Shown here piece after piece: positions 9,490-18,449 of a stretch of DNA of 64,000 nucleotides. The position numbers were made by a program, and so were the translations under genes. Each line of letters begins with the position of its first letter. The first letter of the stretch is position 1. This DNA is from an uncultured Rhodospirillales bacterium. GTDB taxonomy: Bacteria > Pseudomonadota > Alphaproteobacteria > Acetobacterales > Acetobacteraceae. The notes beneath the pieces were generated by a model. The model searched no databases. It was not told the DNA's origin and saw only the letters and a list, made by a program, of their open reading frames with translations. Location of the stretch: the NCBI GenBank assembly GCA_903928895.1, contig CAIYSR010000052.1, positions 1-64,000 on the forward strand. Direction: 5' to 3'.

Positions 9490-11988
9490 TCAGTGCGGCA
9501 GCGCCGAGGCGGCGCCCTCGGGCTTGGCGGGTGTGGGCTCTGCCGGCTCCACCCACTCGATCGCCTCGGGCTTGCGCACGAGGGCCTGGCTGATGACTTC
9601 GTCGACATGCGCGACGGGAATCAGCTGCAGGTGCTTCTTCACGTTGTCCGGGATCTCGGCCAGGTCCTTCTCGTTGTCCTTGGGGATGAACACCGTCTTG
9701 ATCCCTGCGCGCAGCGCCGCGAGCAGCTTTTCCTTCAGCCCCCCGATCGGCAGCACCCGGCCCCGCAGGGTGATTTCGCCGGTCATCGCGACGTCGCGGC
9801 GGACGGGGATGCCGGTGAGGATGCTGACGATGGAGGTGGCCATGGCGATACCGGCGGACGGGCCGTCCTTCGGCGTGGCGCCTTCCGGCACGTGGACATG
9901 GATATCCCGCTTTTCGAACAGGGTCGGCTTGATGCCGAAACTGATCGAGCGGCTGCGGACATAGGAGAGCGCGGCGGAGACGCTTTCCTGCATCACATCG
10001 CCGAGCTTGCCGGTGTGCTTGACGTTGCCCTTGCCCGGCAGCAGCACGCTTTCGATGGTCAGAATCTCGCCGCCGACCTCGGTCCAGGCGAGGCCGGTGA
10101 CGACACCGACCATGTCTTCCGACTCGGCCTCGCCGTAGTGGAACTTGCGTACGCCGGCGAATTTTTCGACGTTCTTGACGGTAATCGCGATCTTGCGGGT
10201 CTTGGTGGTGACGATCTCCTTGACCACCTTGCGCGCCAGATTGGCGATTTCGCGCTCGAGGTTACGCACCCCGGCCTCGCGCGTGTAGTAGCGGATCAGG
10301 TCACGCAGGGCTTCCTCGCTGACCGACCACTCGTCGGTCTTGAGGCTGTGCGCCTCGCTGACCTTGGCGACCAGATGGCGCTGGGCGATCTCGACCTTCT
10401 CGTCCTCGGTGTAGCCGGGGATGCGGATGATCTCCATGCGATCCATCAGCGGCTGTGGCATGCGCAAACTGTTGGCAGTGGTGACGAACATGACGTCAGA
10501 AAGGTCGTAGTCGACTTCGAGATAATGGTCGGCAAAGGTGCTGTTCTGCTCGGGGTCGAGCACTTCAAGCAGCGCGGAGGACGGATCACCACGCCAGTCG
10601 GCGCCGAGCTTGTCGATTTCATCGAGCAGGAACAGCGGGTTGGAGGTTTTGGCCTTTTTCATCCCCTGGACCACCTTGCCCGGCATTGAGCCGATATAGG
10701 TACGCCGGTGGCCTCGGATTTCCGCCTCGTCGCGGACGCCGCCGAGCGACATGCGGACGAAATTGCGCCCCGTCGCCCGGGCGATGGACTTGCCGAGCGA
10801 GGTTTTGCCCACGCCGGGTGGGCCCACGAGGCACAGGATCGGGCCGCGCAGCTTGTCCGAGCGCGACTGCACCGCGAGGTATTCGAGGATGCGCTCCTTG
10901 ACCTTCTCGAGGCCGTAGTGGTCGGCATCGAGCACCTTCTCGGCCTCGTTGATGTCGTTCTTGACCTTGCTGCGCTTCTTCCAAGGGATCGAAATGATCC
11001 AGTCGAGGTAGTTGCGCACGACCGTGGCTTCGGCGCTCATCGGGCTCATGCCCTTGAGCTTCTTGAGTTCGCCCATCGCCTTTTCGCGGGCTTCCTTGGA
11101 AAGCTTGGTCTTGGCGATTTTGGCTTCGAGCTCGGCGATCTCATCCTTGCCCTCCTCGCCCTCGCCCAGCTCCTTCTGGATCGCCTTCATCTGCTCGTTG
11201 AGGTAGTACTCGCGCTGCGTCTTCTCCATCTGCCGCTTGACCCGGCTGCGGATGCGCTTCTCCACCTGGAGAACGCCGATCTCGGCCTCCATGTGGCCGA
11301 AGACCTTCTCCAGACGGTCACTGATGCCGGGGACTTCGAGCAGGTCCTGCTTCTCATTGATTTTGAGATTGAGGTGGCAGGCGACCGTGTCGGCGAGCTT
11401 GGAGGGCTCCTCGATCTGGTTCAGCGAGACCAGCACCTCGGGCGCGATCTTCTTGTTGAGCTTGATGTATTGCTCGAACTGGGTGACCACCGTACGGCCG
11501 AGGGCCTCGAGCTCCTTGGGCTCGCCACCGAGATCTGGCATTTCCTCGACGAAGGCCTCGAAATGGCTCTCGGTTTCCTTGAAGTCGACAATCCGGGCCC
11601 GTCGGCTGCCTTCGACCAGTACCTTCACGGTGCCGTCGGGCAGCTTGAGGAGCTGGAGGATCGTCGAGACCGTGCCGACGCGATAGATATCGTCGATCGA
11701 AGGGTCGTCCTGCGCGGCATTCTTCTGCGCCACGAGCAGGATCTGCTTGTTGTCCTTCATCACGGCTTCGAGAGCGCGCACCGATTTCTCGCGGCCGACA
11801 AACAGCGGTACGATCATATGCGGGAAGACGACAATGTCGCGCAGCGGCAGGATTGCCATCATCTCGGCCGGTGCCAGGGTATGCGGCAGGGCCACTGCGG
11901 CCTTCGCCCGCGGCGCGCGGGCCGGTTTGGCCTTGGCGACCGGCACCGTGACGGTGATAACGGGCTTTGGCTTCTTCGGATCAGACAT
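9490..11988 (-). CDS. lon: ATP-dependent protease Lon
   Basis: An 832-residue cytosolic AAA+ serine protease that degrades misfolded and regulatory proteins. An Ala/Lys/Pro-rich extension (about 35 residues) precedes the LON substrate-binding domain ([20 protein letters not shown]). The AAA+ module has Walker [10 protein letters not shown] near residue 386 and Walker B FLLDEIDK; the protease domain has the Ser/Lys dyad in DGPSAGIA (near 706) and GGLKEKLL (near 746). GAGG lies 8 bases before the ATG. The family size is usually about 780-820 residues; the extra length is the N-terminal tail. Confidence 0.97.
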   Translation of the reverse strand: MSDPKKPKPVITVTVPVAKAKPARAPRAKAAVALPHTLAPAEMMAILPLRDIVVFPHMIVPLFVGREKSVRALEAVMKDNKQILLVAQKNAAQDDPSIDDIYRVGTVSTILQLLKLPDGTVKVLVEGSRRARIVDFKETESHFEAFVEEMPDLGGEPKELEALGRTVVTQFEQYIKLNKKIAPEVLVSLNQIEEPSKLADTVACHLNLKINEKQDLLEVPGISDRLEKVFGHMEAEIGVLQVEKRIRSRVKRQMEKTQREYYLNEQMKAIQKELGEGEEGKDEIAELEAKIAKTKLSKEAREKAMGELKKLKGMSPMSAEATVVRNYLDWIISIPWKKRSKVKNDINEAEKVLDADHYGLEKVKERILEYLAVQSRSDKLRGPILCLVGPPGVGKTSLGKSIARATGRNFVRMSLGGVRDEAEIRGHRRTYIGSMPGKVVQGMKKAKTSNPLFLLDEIDKLGADWRGDPSSALLEVLDPEQNSTFADHYLEVDYDLSDVMFVTTANSLRMPQPLMDRMEIIRIPGYTEDEKVEIAQRHLVAKVSEAHSLKTDEWSVSEEALRDLIRYYTREAGVRNLEREIANLARKVVKEIVTTKTRKIAITVKNVEKFAGVRKFHYGEAESEDMVGVVTGLAWTEVGGEILTIESVLLPGKGNVKHTGKLGDVMQESVSAALSYVRSRSISFGIKPTLFEKRDIHVHVPEGATPKDGPSAGIAMATSIVSILTGIPVRRDVAMTGEITLRGRVLPIGGLKEKLLAALRAGIKTVFIPKDNEKDLAEIPDNVKKHLQLIPVAHVDEVISQALVRKPEAIEWVEPAEPTPAKPEGAASALPH

Positions 11989-12210
11989 GATTTAGACCTC
12001 CAACGGGACCGTCCACGCTACCTCCGCCCTGCCATCAGGCGCGGACCGCGTTCCGGGGTGCAGACTCCCGGCGCCCCCGCAGGGCACGCCGGATCTTGCC
12101 ACCACCGGCAGGAACAGTCCGGATATCGGCACGCCCGGTGCGCGCCGCAAGACCTTGAAACATTGACCGCTGCCCTCCGGAACGGGCGGCAGCCCAGCGA
12201 TCACGCGATG

Positions 12211-13464
12211 TCAGGCGCTCTCCTCGGCCCGCTCCTTGCCATAGACGAAGACGGGGTTGGCTCGCGACTCTGCCACTTCGCGATTGATCACCACTTCCTC
12301 GACCCCGTCCAGACCTGGCAGATCGAACATCGTGCCGAGCAGGATCTGTTCCATGATCGACCGCAGGCCGCGCGCGCCAGTTTTGCGCGCAATCGCCCGC
12401 CGCGCCACCGAGGAGAGCGCATCGTCGGTGAAGTTGAGCTTGACGCCTTCCATCTCGAACAGGCGTCCGTACTGCTTTACCAGTGCGTTCTTGGGCTTGG
12501 AGAGGATCTCGATCAGGGCTGCCTCGTCGAGGTCCTCGAGCGTGGCGATCACCGGCAGGCGGCCGATGAACTCGGGGATCAGACCAAAGCGCAGCAGGTC
12601 CTCGGGCTCGACCTCGCGCAGAATAGCGCCGGTCCGCCGCTCATCCTCGCTGCGCACCTCGGCGCCGAAGCCGATGCCGGCACCCTTTCCGCGCGCAGAG
12701 ATGATCTTCTCAAGCCCGGCGAAGGCGCCACCGCAGATGAACAGGATATTGGTCGTGTCGACCTGCAGGAACTCCTGCTGCGGATGCTTGCGCCCGCCCT
12801 GCGGCGGGACCGAGGCAACGGTGCCTTCCATGATCTTGAGCAGAGCCTGCTGCACGCCTTCGCCCGACACATCGCGCGTGATCGACGGATTGTCCGACTT
12901 GCGGCTGATCTTGTCGACCTCGTCGATATAGACGATGCCGCGCTGGGCGCGCTCGACGTTGTAGTCGGCGGCCTGGAGCAGCTTGAGGATGATGTTCTCG
13001 ACATCCTCGCCGACATAGCCGGCTTCCGTCAGCGTGGTCGCGTCGGCCATGGTGAACGGCACGTCGATGATGCGGGCCAGGGTTTGTGCCAGCAGGGTCT
13101 TGCCCGAGCCGGTGGGCCCCAGGATCAGGATGTTGGACTTGGCGATCTCGATGTCGTTGTTCTTGGCGCCATGGGCCAACCGCTTGTAGTGGTTGTGCAC
13201 CGCGACGGAGAGCACCTTTTTGGCATGCGCCTGGCCGATCACGTAATCATCGAGAACCTTGCAGATTTCCTTCGGCGTCGGCACCCCGTCGCGTGACTTC
13301 ACGAGATGCGTCTTGTGCTCCTCGCGGATGATATCCATGCAGAGTTCGACGCACTCGTCGCAGATGAACACCGTCGGGCCCGCGATCAGCTTGCGGACCT
13401 CGTGCTGCGACTTGCCGCAGAACGAGCAGTAGAGAGTGTTTTTGGAATCGCCGGATTTGCTCAT
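12211..13464 (-). CDS. clpX: ATP-dependent Clp protease ATP-binding subunit ClpX
   Basis: A 417-residue unfoldase that feeds substrates to ClpP. The N-terminal zinc-binding domain has CSFCGKS and CDEC pairs. The AAA+ module has Walker A GPTGSGKT near residue 115, the pore loop GYVGEDV and Walker [10 protein letters not shown]. The ATG at 13464 begins the family-typical [17 protein letters not shown]; the open frame continues upstream but without conserved sequence. It lies just downstream of clpP on the same strand. Confidence 0.97.
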   Translation of the reverse strand: MSKSGDSKNTLYCSFCGKSQHEVRKLIAGPTVFICDECVELCMDIIREEHKTHLVKSRDGVPTPKEICKVLDDYVIGQAHAKKVLSVAVHNHYKRLAHGAKNNDIEIAKSNILILGPTGSGKTLLAQTLARIIDVPFTMADATTLTEAGYVGEDVENIILKLLQAADYNVERAQRGIVYIDEVDKISRKSDNPSITRDVSGEGVQQALLKIMEGTVASVPPQGGRKHPQQEFLQVDTTNILFICGGAFAGLEKIISARGKGAGIGFGAEVRSEDERRTGAILREVEPEDLLRFGLIPEFIGRLPVIATLEDLDEAALIEILSKPKNALVKQYGRLFEMEGVKLNFTDDALSSVARRAIARKTGARGLRSIMEQILLGTMFDLPGLDGVEEVVINREVAESRANPVFVYGKERAEESA

Positions 13465-13555
13465 GGGAACCCCTGGCCCGGCAGCCCGGGCACGCAAGAC
13501 GGCGAGTGTAGCCGCCCCATATGCGGGGCGACAAGACGCGGAAAATTCACTTGGT

Positions 13556-14200
13556 TCAGCTCTTGGTATCCGCGTCGGCCGGCACCGGGCGGCTCTCCAC
13601 CACTTCGTCGATCAACCCGAAATCACGCGCCTCGGTGGCGGTGAGATAGGTGTCACGCTCCATGTTCTTTTCGATCTCCTCGATCGACTGACCGGTGTGG
13701 TGCACGTACATCTTGTTCAGACGCTCCCGCGTCTTGAGGATCTCGCGGGCCTGGATCGCGATGTCGGTTGCCTGGCCCTGGGCACCGCCGGAGGGCTGGT
13801 GGATCATCACTTGGCTGTTCGGCAGGGCGAAACGCTTGCCCTTGGCGCCAGCGGTGAGCAGCAGGCTTCCCATCGAGGCGGCCATGCCGACGCACACGGT
13901 CGACACCGGGCTGCGGATATACTGCATGGTGTCGTAAATTGCGAGGCCGGCCGACACCACCCCGCCGGGGCTGTTGATGTAGAACGAGATTTCCTTGTTC
14001 GGGTTCTCGCTCTCGAGGAACAGCAACTGCGCGCAGAGCAGTGCGGAGACCTGATCGTAGACCGGCCCGGTGAGAAAGATGATCCGCTCCTTCAGCAGGC
14101 GCGAATAGATGTCGTAGGCACGCTCGCCGCGGGCGGTCTGTTCGACCACCATCGGCACGAGCCCGTTGTTGTAGATCTCGACCGGATCACGATCCCGCAT
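13556..14200 (-). CDS. clpP: ATP-dependent Clp protease proteolytic subunit
   Basis: A 214-residue serine peptidase forming the ClpXP/ClpAP barrel. The catalytic Ser lies in [10 protein letters not shown] (near residue 107), His in MIHQPSGG (near 132) and Asp in [12 protein letters not shown] (near 182). Two ATGs are close together (14206 and 14200); AGGGG lies 7 bases before the second and only 1 before the first, so 14200 is preferred. The order tig-clpP-clpX-lon is the classic quality-control cluster. Confidence 0.96.
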   Translation of the reverse strand: MRDRDPVEIYNNGLVPMVVEQTARGERAYDIYSRLLKERIIFLTGPVYDQVSALLCAQLLFLESENPNKEISFYINSPGGVVSAGLAIYDTMQYIRSPVSTVCVGMAASMGSLLLTAGAKGKRFALPNSQVMIHQPSGGAQGQATDIAIQAREILKTRERLNKMYVHHTGQSIEEIEKNMERDTYLTATEARDFGLIDEVVESRPVPADADTKS

Positions 14201-14310
14201 GCTCATACCCCTCACTCCACCCGATCCACTCAGATGCAGCACAGCCTGCACCCGAGGGTATCAATTCATTGTAAATAGGCGGGCGTGGGCGCGCTGTCAG
14301 CCCGGCGCGG

Positions 14311-14338
14311 CCTCGCCCGGCCGTTTGACCGGGCGAGG
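14311..14338 (-). terminator. Hairpin at the 3' end of tig
   Basis: Perfect 10-base arms (14311-14320 and 14329-14338) with an 8-base loop begin 3 bases after the tig stop codon on the minus strand. The stem is very GC-rich and lacks a T-run. It probably attenuates or separates tig from clpP transcription. Confidence 0.55.
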
Positions 14339-14340
14339 GC

Positions 14341-15669
14341 TCAGCCGGCCGTCGCCGGCTCCGCCGTCAATTCCTCAATGGAAACAAGGGTCTCCGTCAC
14401 CTTGGCGAGCTCGATCACAAAGTCGACCACCTTTTCCTCCAGGATCGGCCCGCGCAGCGATTCGGCGGCCTGCGGGTTTTTGCGGAAGAAATCCATGACC
14501 ATCTGTTCCTGGCCCTGGTAGCGCGACGCCTCCTGGCGCATTGCCCGGTTCATCTCGTCGGGCGCGACCAGGATGTTGTTGGCCCGCCCGATCTCTGACA
14601 GCAGCAGGCCAAGCTTCACCCGGCGCTCGGAGATCGCGCGATACTCGGCCTTGAGCGTCTCGTCGTCCTTGGCCTTGTCCTCGTCGTCGAGCTCGCCCTT
14701 GGCCTTGTCGGCCTCGATGCGCTGCCAGATGGTGTCGAATTCGGCCGTCACCATGCTTTCCGGCGCCGGGAAGGCGGCGAGCCCGGCGAGCGCGTCCAGC
14801 AGCTGGCGCTTGATCCGGCTGCGCGAGACCTGATCATATTCCCGCTGCATCTGCTGGCTGATCAGGTCCCGCACCCGCGCCAGTTCCTCGAAGCCGAGTT
14901 TCTTGGCCAGATCGTCGTCCAGGGCCGGAATCTGTTTGGTCTTCAAGGTTTTGGCGGTGATATCGAACGTCGCGGTCTTGCCGGCGAGATCGGCCGCGCC
15001 GTAATCGGCGGGAAAGGTCACCTCGATGGTGCGGCTCTCACCGGGGGCGAGCCCGACGCACTGCTCCGTGAAGCCCGGAATGAAGCCCGGCCCGTCCACT
15101 TCCAGATCGATATCGGTGGCGGTGCCGCCCTCGAACGCCACGCCGTCGACCTTGCCGACGAAATCGACGCCGAGCATGTCGCCTTTCACCGCCGGGCGAA
15201 CCTCGTCGACGGCCACCAGGTCGGCATTGCGCGCGGCGATCTCGGTCAGCGCCTTGACGATCGCCTCTTCGTCCGGCGCGGCCTTCAGCCGGGTCAGCTC
15301 GATGGCGCCGAAATCGGGCAGCTTGATCTCGGGCAGCAGCTCGACCTCGACGTTGAACGCCAGGTCCTTGCCCTCGTCGAGCGATACCACGTCGACCTTC
15401 GGCTGCACCGCAGGGCGCAGCCCGCGATCGGTCATCACCTGCTGGGTGGCACCATTGACGCTCTCTTCCAGCACTTCAGCCATGACGGCGCTGCCATAGC
15501 GCTTCTTGATCACGCCGACCGGCACCTTGCCCGGACGGAAGCCCGGGATGTTGGCCGTCTTGGTGATCTCGGCAAGCCGCTTATCGCGGCGGGCATCGAT
15601 GTCGGCGGCGGGAACCACCACGCTCCACGCGCGCTTGAGCCCATCGGAAAGCGTCTCGGTGACCTGCAT
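14341..15669 (-). CDS. tig: Trigger factor
   Basis: A 442-residue ribosome-associated chaperone and peptidyl-prolyl isomerase. The N-terminal ribosome-binding domain contains the signature IPGFRPGKVPVGVIKKRYG (near residues 40-60). The FKBP-like PPIase domain follows (GDMLGVDFVGKVDG, near 165), then the C-terminal helical chaperone arms. The start MQVTETLSDGLKR is the usual family beginning. It sits upstream of clpP and downstream of tRNA-Leu on the same strand. Confidence 0.97.
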   Translation of the reverse strand: MQVTETLSDGLKRAWSVVVPAADIDARRDKRLAEITKTANIPGFRPGKVPVGVIKKRYGSAVMAEVLEESVNGATQQVMTDRGLRPAVQPKVDVVSLDEGKDLAFNVEVELLPEIKLPDFGAIELTRLKAAPDEEAIVKALTEIAARNADLVAVDEVRPAVKGDMLGVDFVGKVDGVAFEGGTATDIDLEVDGPGFIPGFTEQCVGLAPGESRTIEVTFPADYGAADLAGKTATFDITAKTLKTKQIPALDDDLAKKLGFEELARVRDLISQQMQREYDQVSRSRIKRQLLDALAGLAAFPAPESMVTAEFDTIWQRIEADKAKGELDDEDKAKDDETLKAEYRAISERRVKLGLLLSEIGRANNILVAPDEMNRAMRQEASRYQGQEQMVMDFFRKNPQAAESLRGPILEEKVVDFVIELAKVTETLVSIEELTAEPATAG

Positions 15670-15712
15670 GTCTCGGAAAACCTTCAGTAAGAACGTCCAG
15701 ACCCGGTCGCGG

Positions 15713-15797
<85 letters not shown>

Positions 15798-15926
15798 TCG
15801 CGATTAATCCGGCCGCGACCGTGAAGGCGGGGCTTTAGCGCAGGAGCGCCGGGGTCACAAGGGCAGTTCTCCCCTTCGTCATATCCCGTGTCGGCCGATA
15901 GGCGGCGAACCGCTCCGCGCCATGGG

Positions 15927-16865
15927 TTATGGCCCCGGCCGGGCCGGCTGCCGCGCGCTGATGTGGACCTGCCGCGACGACGTCGTGATCCAGAGCTTGC
16001 GGTTGCGCAGGAAGTTCATGCCGAGCAACATATCGCCCACGGTCGGCGGCAGGTCAGCGACCGCCAACTCGGGATTGTTCACGGTCTCCGTGCCGACGCG
16101 CAACGTCGCGAAGCGACGAACGCGCATGTCCGCATCCGCCTCTGCGATGCCCGCCGCCTTGATCGCCCGGCCCTTGGCGAGCATTTCGTCGGTGACGCCG
16201 AGCGCATGGGCAACCGCGGTGCTGACGATCGTCGACGCCGCTCCGGTGTCGAGCGTGGCGATCAGCTTGCGCCCCTCCAGCTCGGTCTCCACTCGCAACC
16301 GCACGCCACCGCCGGAAGGCGGGAAGACCAGCATCGTGCTGCGCAGCTTCCAGTCCGGTCGCGCCGAAGGGCAGTTGCGGGGGCTGTAGAGCACGCCCTC
16401 ACCGCTTTGCAGATCGATCTCGATATCGAAATTGGACAGGAAATCCATGCCCAGCAATCCGTCCGGGGGATGCGCGCCGTGGCCACGCAAGTCGAAGGGC
16501 AGCACGGTGACGGATTGATTGACCATCGCCGCCCCACCAACTTCGAACCGGCCGATCCCCGCCGGGAAACTTTTCGATTCGCCGCCGAGCCCGGTCGTCG
16601 TGATGCGCACATTGCCGTTGCCGAGCAGGTTCAGCCGCTCGGCCGCCGGCTTGGTGACCGCCGTGCCGGTCGACCCGGTGTCGAACAACATCGCTGCCGT
16701 CCGCCCATCCAGCACCACCGGAACCGTCGCCACACCGTGGCCGAAGGTCAGATGGAACTCTCCCCGCCGCTCCAGCCGACAGGCCTCAGGGCTGTCCGGC
16801 AATGGCTGGGCACAGGCGGAGAGGAGAGCCAGGAGGGCCATGCCGGCCACGCGATATATGTGCAT
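15927..16865 (-). CDS. Retropepsin-like aspartic protease domain lipoprotein (two domains)
   Basis: A 312-residue predicted lipoprotein with lipobox LSAC near residue 18. Two retroviral-type aspartyl protease half-folds follow: LFDTGSTGTAV near residue 60 with GLLGMDFL near 137, and ATLDTGAASTIV near 204 with LLGMNFL near 287. Each half has a catalytic DTG, so the chain could form a pepsin-like intramolecular dimer. Such proteins are widespread in alphaproteobacteria; substrates are largely unknown. The gene appears monocistronic. Confidence 0.8.
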   Translation of the reverse strand: MHIYRVAGMALLALLSACAQPLPDSPEACRLERRGEFHLTFGHGVATVPVVLDGRTAAMLFDTGSTGTAVTKPAAERLNLLGNGNVRITTTGLGGESKSFPAGIGRFEVGGAAMVNQSVTVLPFDLRGHGAHPPDGLLGMDFLSNFDIEIDLQSGEGVLYSPRNCPSARPDWKLRSTMLVFPPSGGGVRLRVETELEGRKLIATLDTGAASTIVSTAVAHALGVTDEMLAKGRAIKAAGIAEADADMRVRRFATLRVGTETVNNPELAVADLPPTVGDMLLGMNFLRNRKLWITTSSRQVHISARQPARPGP

Positions 16866-16917
16866 AGCGGAATGATGACGTGGCGGGCCCAGCCTGACAA
16901 CCCGTGAAACCCAGACC

Positions 16918-16960
16918 GAGAAATACTTCGCCCGCGGGTGCAGGATGACGACGGAACACG
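16918..16960 (-). pseudogene. Remnant of a metH 3' end
   Basis: On the minus strand one frame reads VVILHPRAKYFSV, nearly identical to the last residues of the intact MetH encoded at 18450-21935 (VVVLNPRAKYFSV). At the DNA level an 18-base run (aaatacttcgcccgcggg) is shared with positions 18460-18477. After the last V the remnant runs on without a stop. It appears to be a decayed copy of the gene's terminus, about 1.5 kb from the intact one. Confidence 0.6.
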
Positions 16961-16977
16961 CCGCGGGAACCCAGAAC

Positions 16978-17589
16978 CTAGGCGGCGCCCGCTTGGGCGG
17001 CGGAAATCATCGCGCGGAGGAACATCATTGCAACTCGGCCTGTGCTACCCGGCGCCATATCGCGCGCCATGAGAGCCATTCCCCGACCCAGCGCAATGAA
17101 TCCGGTTGCGATCTCGACCGGGTCGCCAGGCATTTGCTTTCCGAACAAGCCGAGCAAACGAACAATGAGGTGTCCGAGTTCACTCATGTGCACTTTGTTT
17201 AACGCCTGATATCCTTCAGCAAATACCGGATTGCGCAGCGCCTGCAATTGTAGCTCGATCGTCAACGCGACCGAGCCGTCGTCGGGGTTGAGCGTGGCCG
17301 CCCAGCGTTGCAGCCCCGCCAAAGCCGCCGCAGGGTCGCCCGACGCGTCGTCCAGCACGCGTTGGACCCGTCCGCGTTCCTCGGTTTGATGGCGACGCAC
17401 GACCTCAAGCAGGATGTCGTCCTTGCCCTGGAAATTCGAATAAAACGCACCCTGGGAAAACCCAGCCGCTGCGGCGATGTCGCGCACGGAGGCATTGGCA
17501 TAGCCCTTGCGCGAGATTTCGCTGCCTGCCGCTTCCACCAGGAGGCCGCGGGTACGGGCCCGGCTTTCTTCACGGGTCAAGCGCGGCAC
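16978..17589 (-). CDS. TetR family transcriptional regulator
   Basis: A 203-residue repressor-type protein. The N-terminal helix-turn-helix is clear (ISRKGYANASVRDIAAAAGF, then SQGAFYSNFQGKDDIL, residues about 24-60). The C-terminal ligand-binding domain is of the TetR_C_6-like kind and gives no ligand clue. The start codon is GTG at 17589. It is divergent from the membrane-protein gene at 17686, and the short intergenic space is filled with TGATAT-type inverted repeats, consistent with autoregulation and control of that neighbour. Confidence 0.9.
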   Translation of the reverse strand: MPRLTREESRARTRGLLVEAAGSEISRKGYANASVRDIAAAAGFSQGAFYSNFQGKDDILLEVVRRHQTEERGRVQRVLDDASGDPAAALAGLQRWAATLNPDDGSVALTIELQLQALRNPVFAEGYQALNKVHMSELGHLIVRLLGLFGKQMPGDPVEIATGFIALGRGMALMARDMAPGSTGRVAMMFLRAMISAAQAGAA

Positions 17590-17611
17590 GACGGTGCGCC
17601 ACCTTCGTAAA

Positions 17612-17646
17612 ATATCACTTGATATTCGAATATCATTGGATATCTT
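17612..17646. promoter_or_regulatory. Overlapping inverted repeats, likely TetR operator
   Basis: A perfect 16-base palindrome centred on TTCGAA (17620-17635) is flanked on the left by ATATCA-ct-TGATAT (17612-17625) and on the right by further GATATC half-sites. The sequence is AT-rich in a GC-rich region and lies between two divergent genes, one of which is the TetR regulator. No experimental site of this regulator is known to me. Confidence 0.6.
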
Positions 17647-17685
17647 AATGGGAAATACGACGCACGTCCCACGAAAGGAACCTCC

Positions 17686-18363
17686 ATGAACACGCGCTCA
17701 TTGGACAAGACGCTGGCAGCCTTGGCAACGTTGTGCGCGGTGACGGTGGGCGCGATGGTTGTCGCCATTGTCGTCACGCGCAGTTCCCAGGATTTCTTCC
17801 AGACCGCACGTCCGGTGCAGGCCTATGCTGCCTACCTTGCCGAAACGCCTCTGCGCGGGATCGGGCTGCCGATAAACCTTGGTCTCGATAACCTGTTTTT
17901 GATCCTCTACGCGGCGTTTTTCGTGCTCTTGGCAGCGCGCCTGCGCGGCCTGCTCGAAGCGCGCATCCTGACGGTGGCACTCACTGCAATGCTCGTAACG
18001 GCCAGCCTCGACGCGCTCGAAAACAATCATATCATGGAGATGATCCATGCGATCGAGACCGGGCTGCCGGTCATGGCCGCCGATGGCGAGGTTCAGATGA
18101 TGGCCTCGCAGATCAAATTTCATGCAAGCTACCTCGCGGTGCTCCTGTTCTCATTCGGGCTGTTCCGACTCGGGATGCTGGGCCGACTGACGGCTATCAG
18201 CTTGTGGATCTATGTTCCACTGGGTGTGGCAATCTCGGTCCTGCCGCCGGACGCGACCAAGCTTCTCGCACTCGGCAGGACGGTGTTTTTTGTTTTCGCT
18301 TTCATCCTGTCAGCACGGCTGTTCTTCAAGGCCGCGCGGAGCGACGGGCAGGCGCCGGTCTGA
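17686..18363 (+). CDS. Hypothetical integral membrane protein
   Basis: A 225-residue inner-membrane protein with about six hydrophobic segments (residues about 10-30, 60-82, 92-108, 148-165, 175-192 and 197-215). I do not recognise a family. The middle contains DALENNHIMEMIHAIETG, with several acidic and histidine residues, and METH-poor loops. AAAGGA lies 7 bases before the ATG. It is divergent from a TetR gene and probably under its control. It converges with metH. Confidence 0.7.
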   Translation: MNTRSLDKTLAALATLCAVTVGAMVVAIVVTRSSQDFFQTARPVQAYAAYLAETPLRGIGLPINLGLDNLFLILYAAFFVLLAARLRGLLEARILTVALTAMLVTASLDALENNHIMEMIHAIETGLPVMAADGEVQMMASQIKFHASYLAVLLFSFGLFRLGMLGRLTAISLWIYVPLGVAISVLPPDATKLLALGRTVFFVFAFILSARLFFKAARSDGQAPV

Positions 18364-18449
18364 ACCGCGCGCCGATCTCGCGCACCAGAGGAGGCGCATG
18401 CCGGCCGTCACCTGCTCGAACTGGCTTTCAGCCGGCTGCGATGTAGGTG

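Noticed and set aside
12154-12160. CTTGAAA, a possible heat-shock sigma-32 -35 element near lon
   Set aside because: It is on the plus strand, whereas lon and clpX are on the minus strand, and no plus-strand gene follows.
10708-13296. 862-codon plus-strand open frame across lon and clpX
   Set aside because: It is antisense to two well-conserved genes and spans their intergenic gap; GC-rich third positions leave the complementary frame free of stops.
17612-17646. Possible CRISPR-like or attachment-site repeats
   Set aside because: The repeats are short overlapping dyads between divergent genes, which fits operators; there are no spacers or integrase gene.
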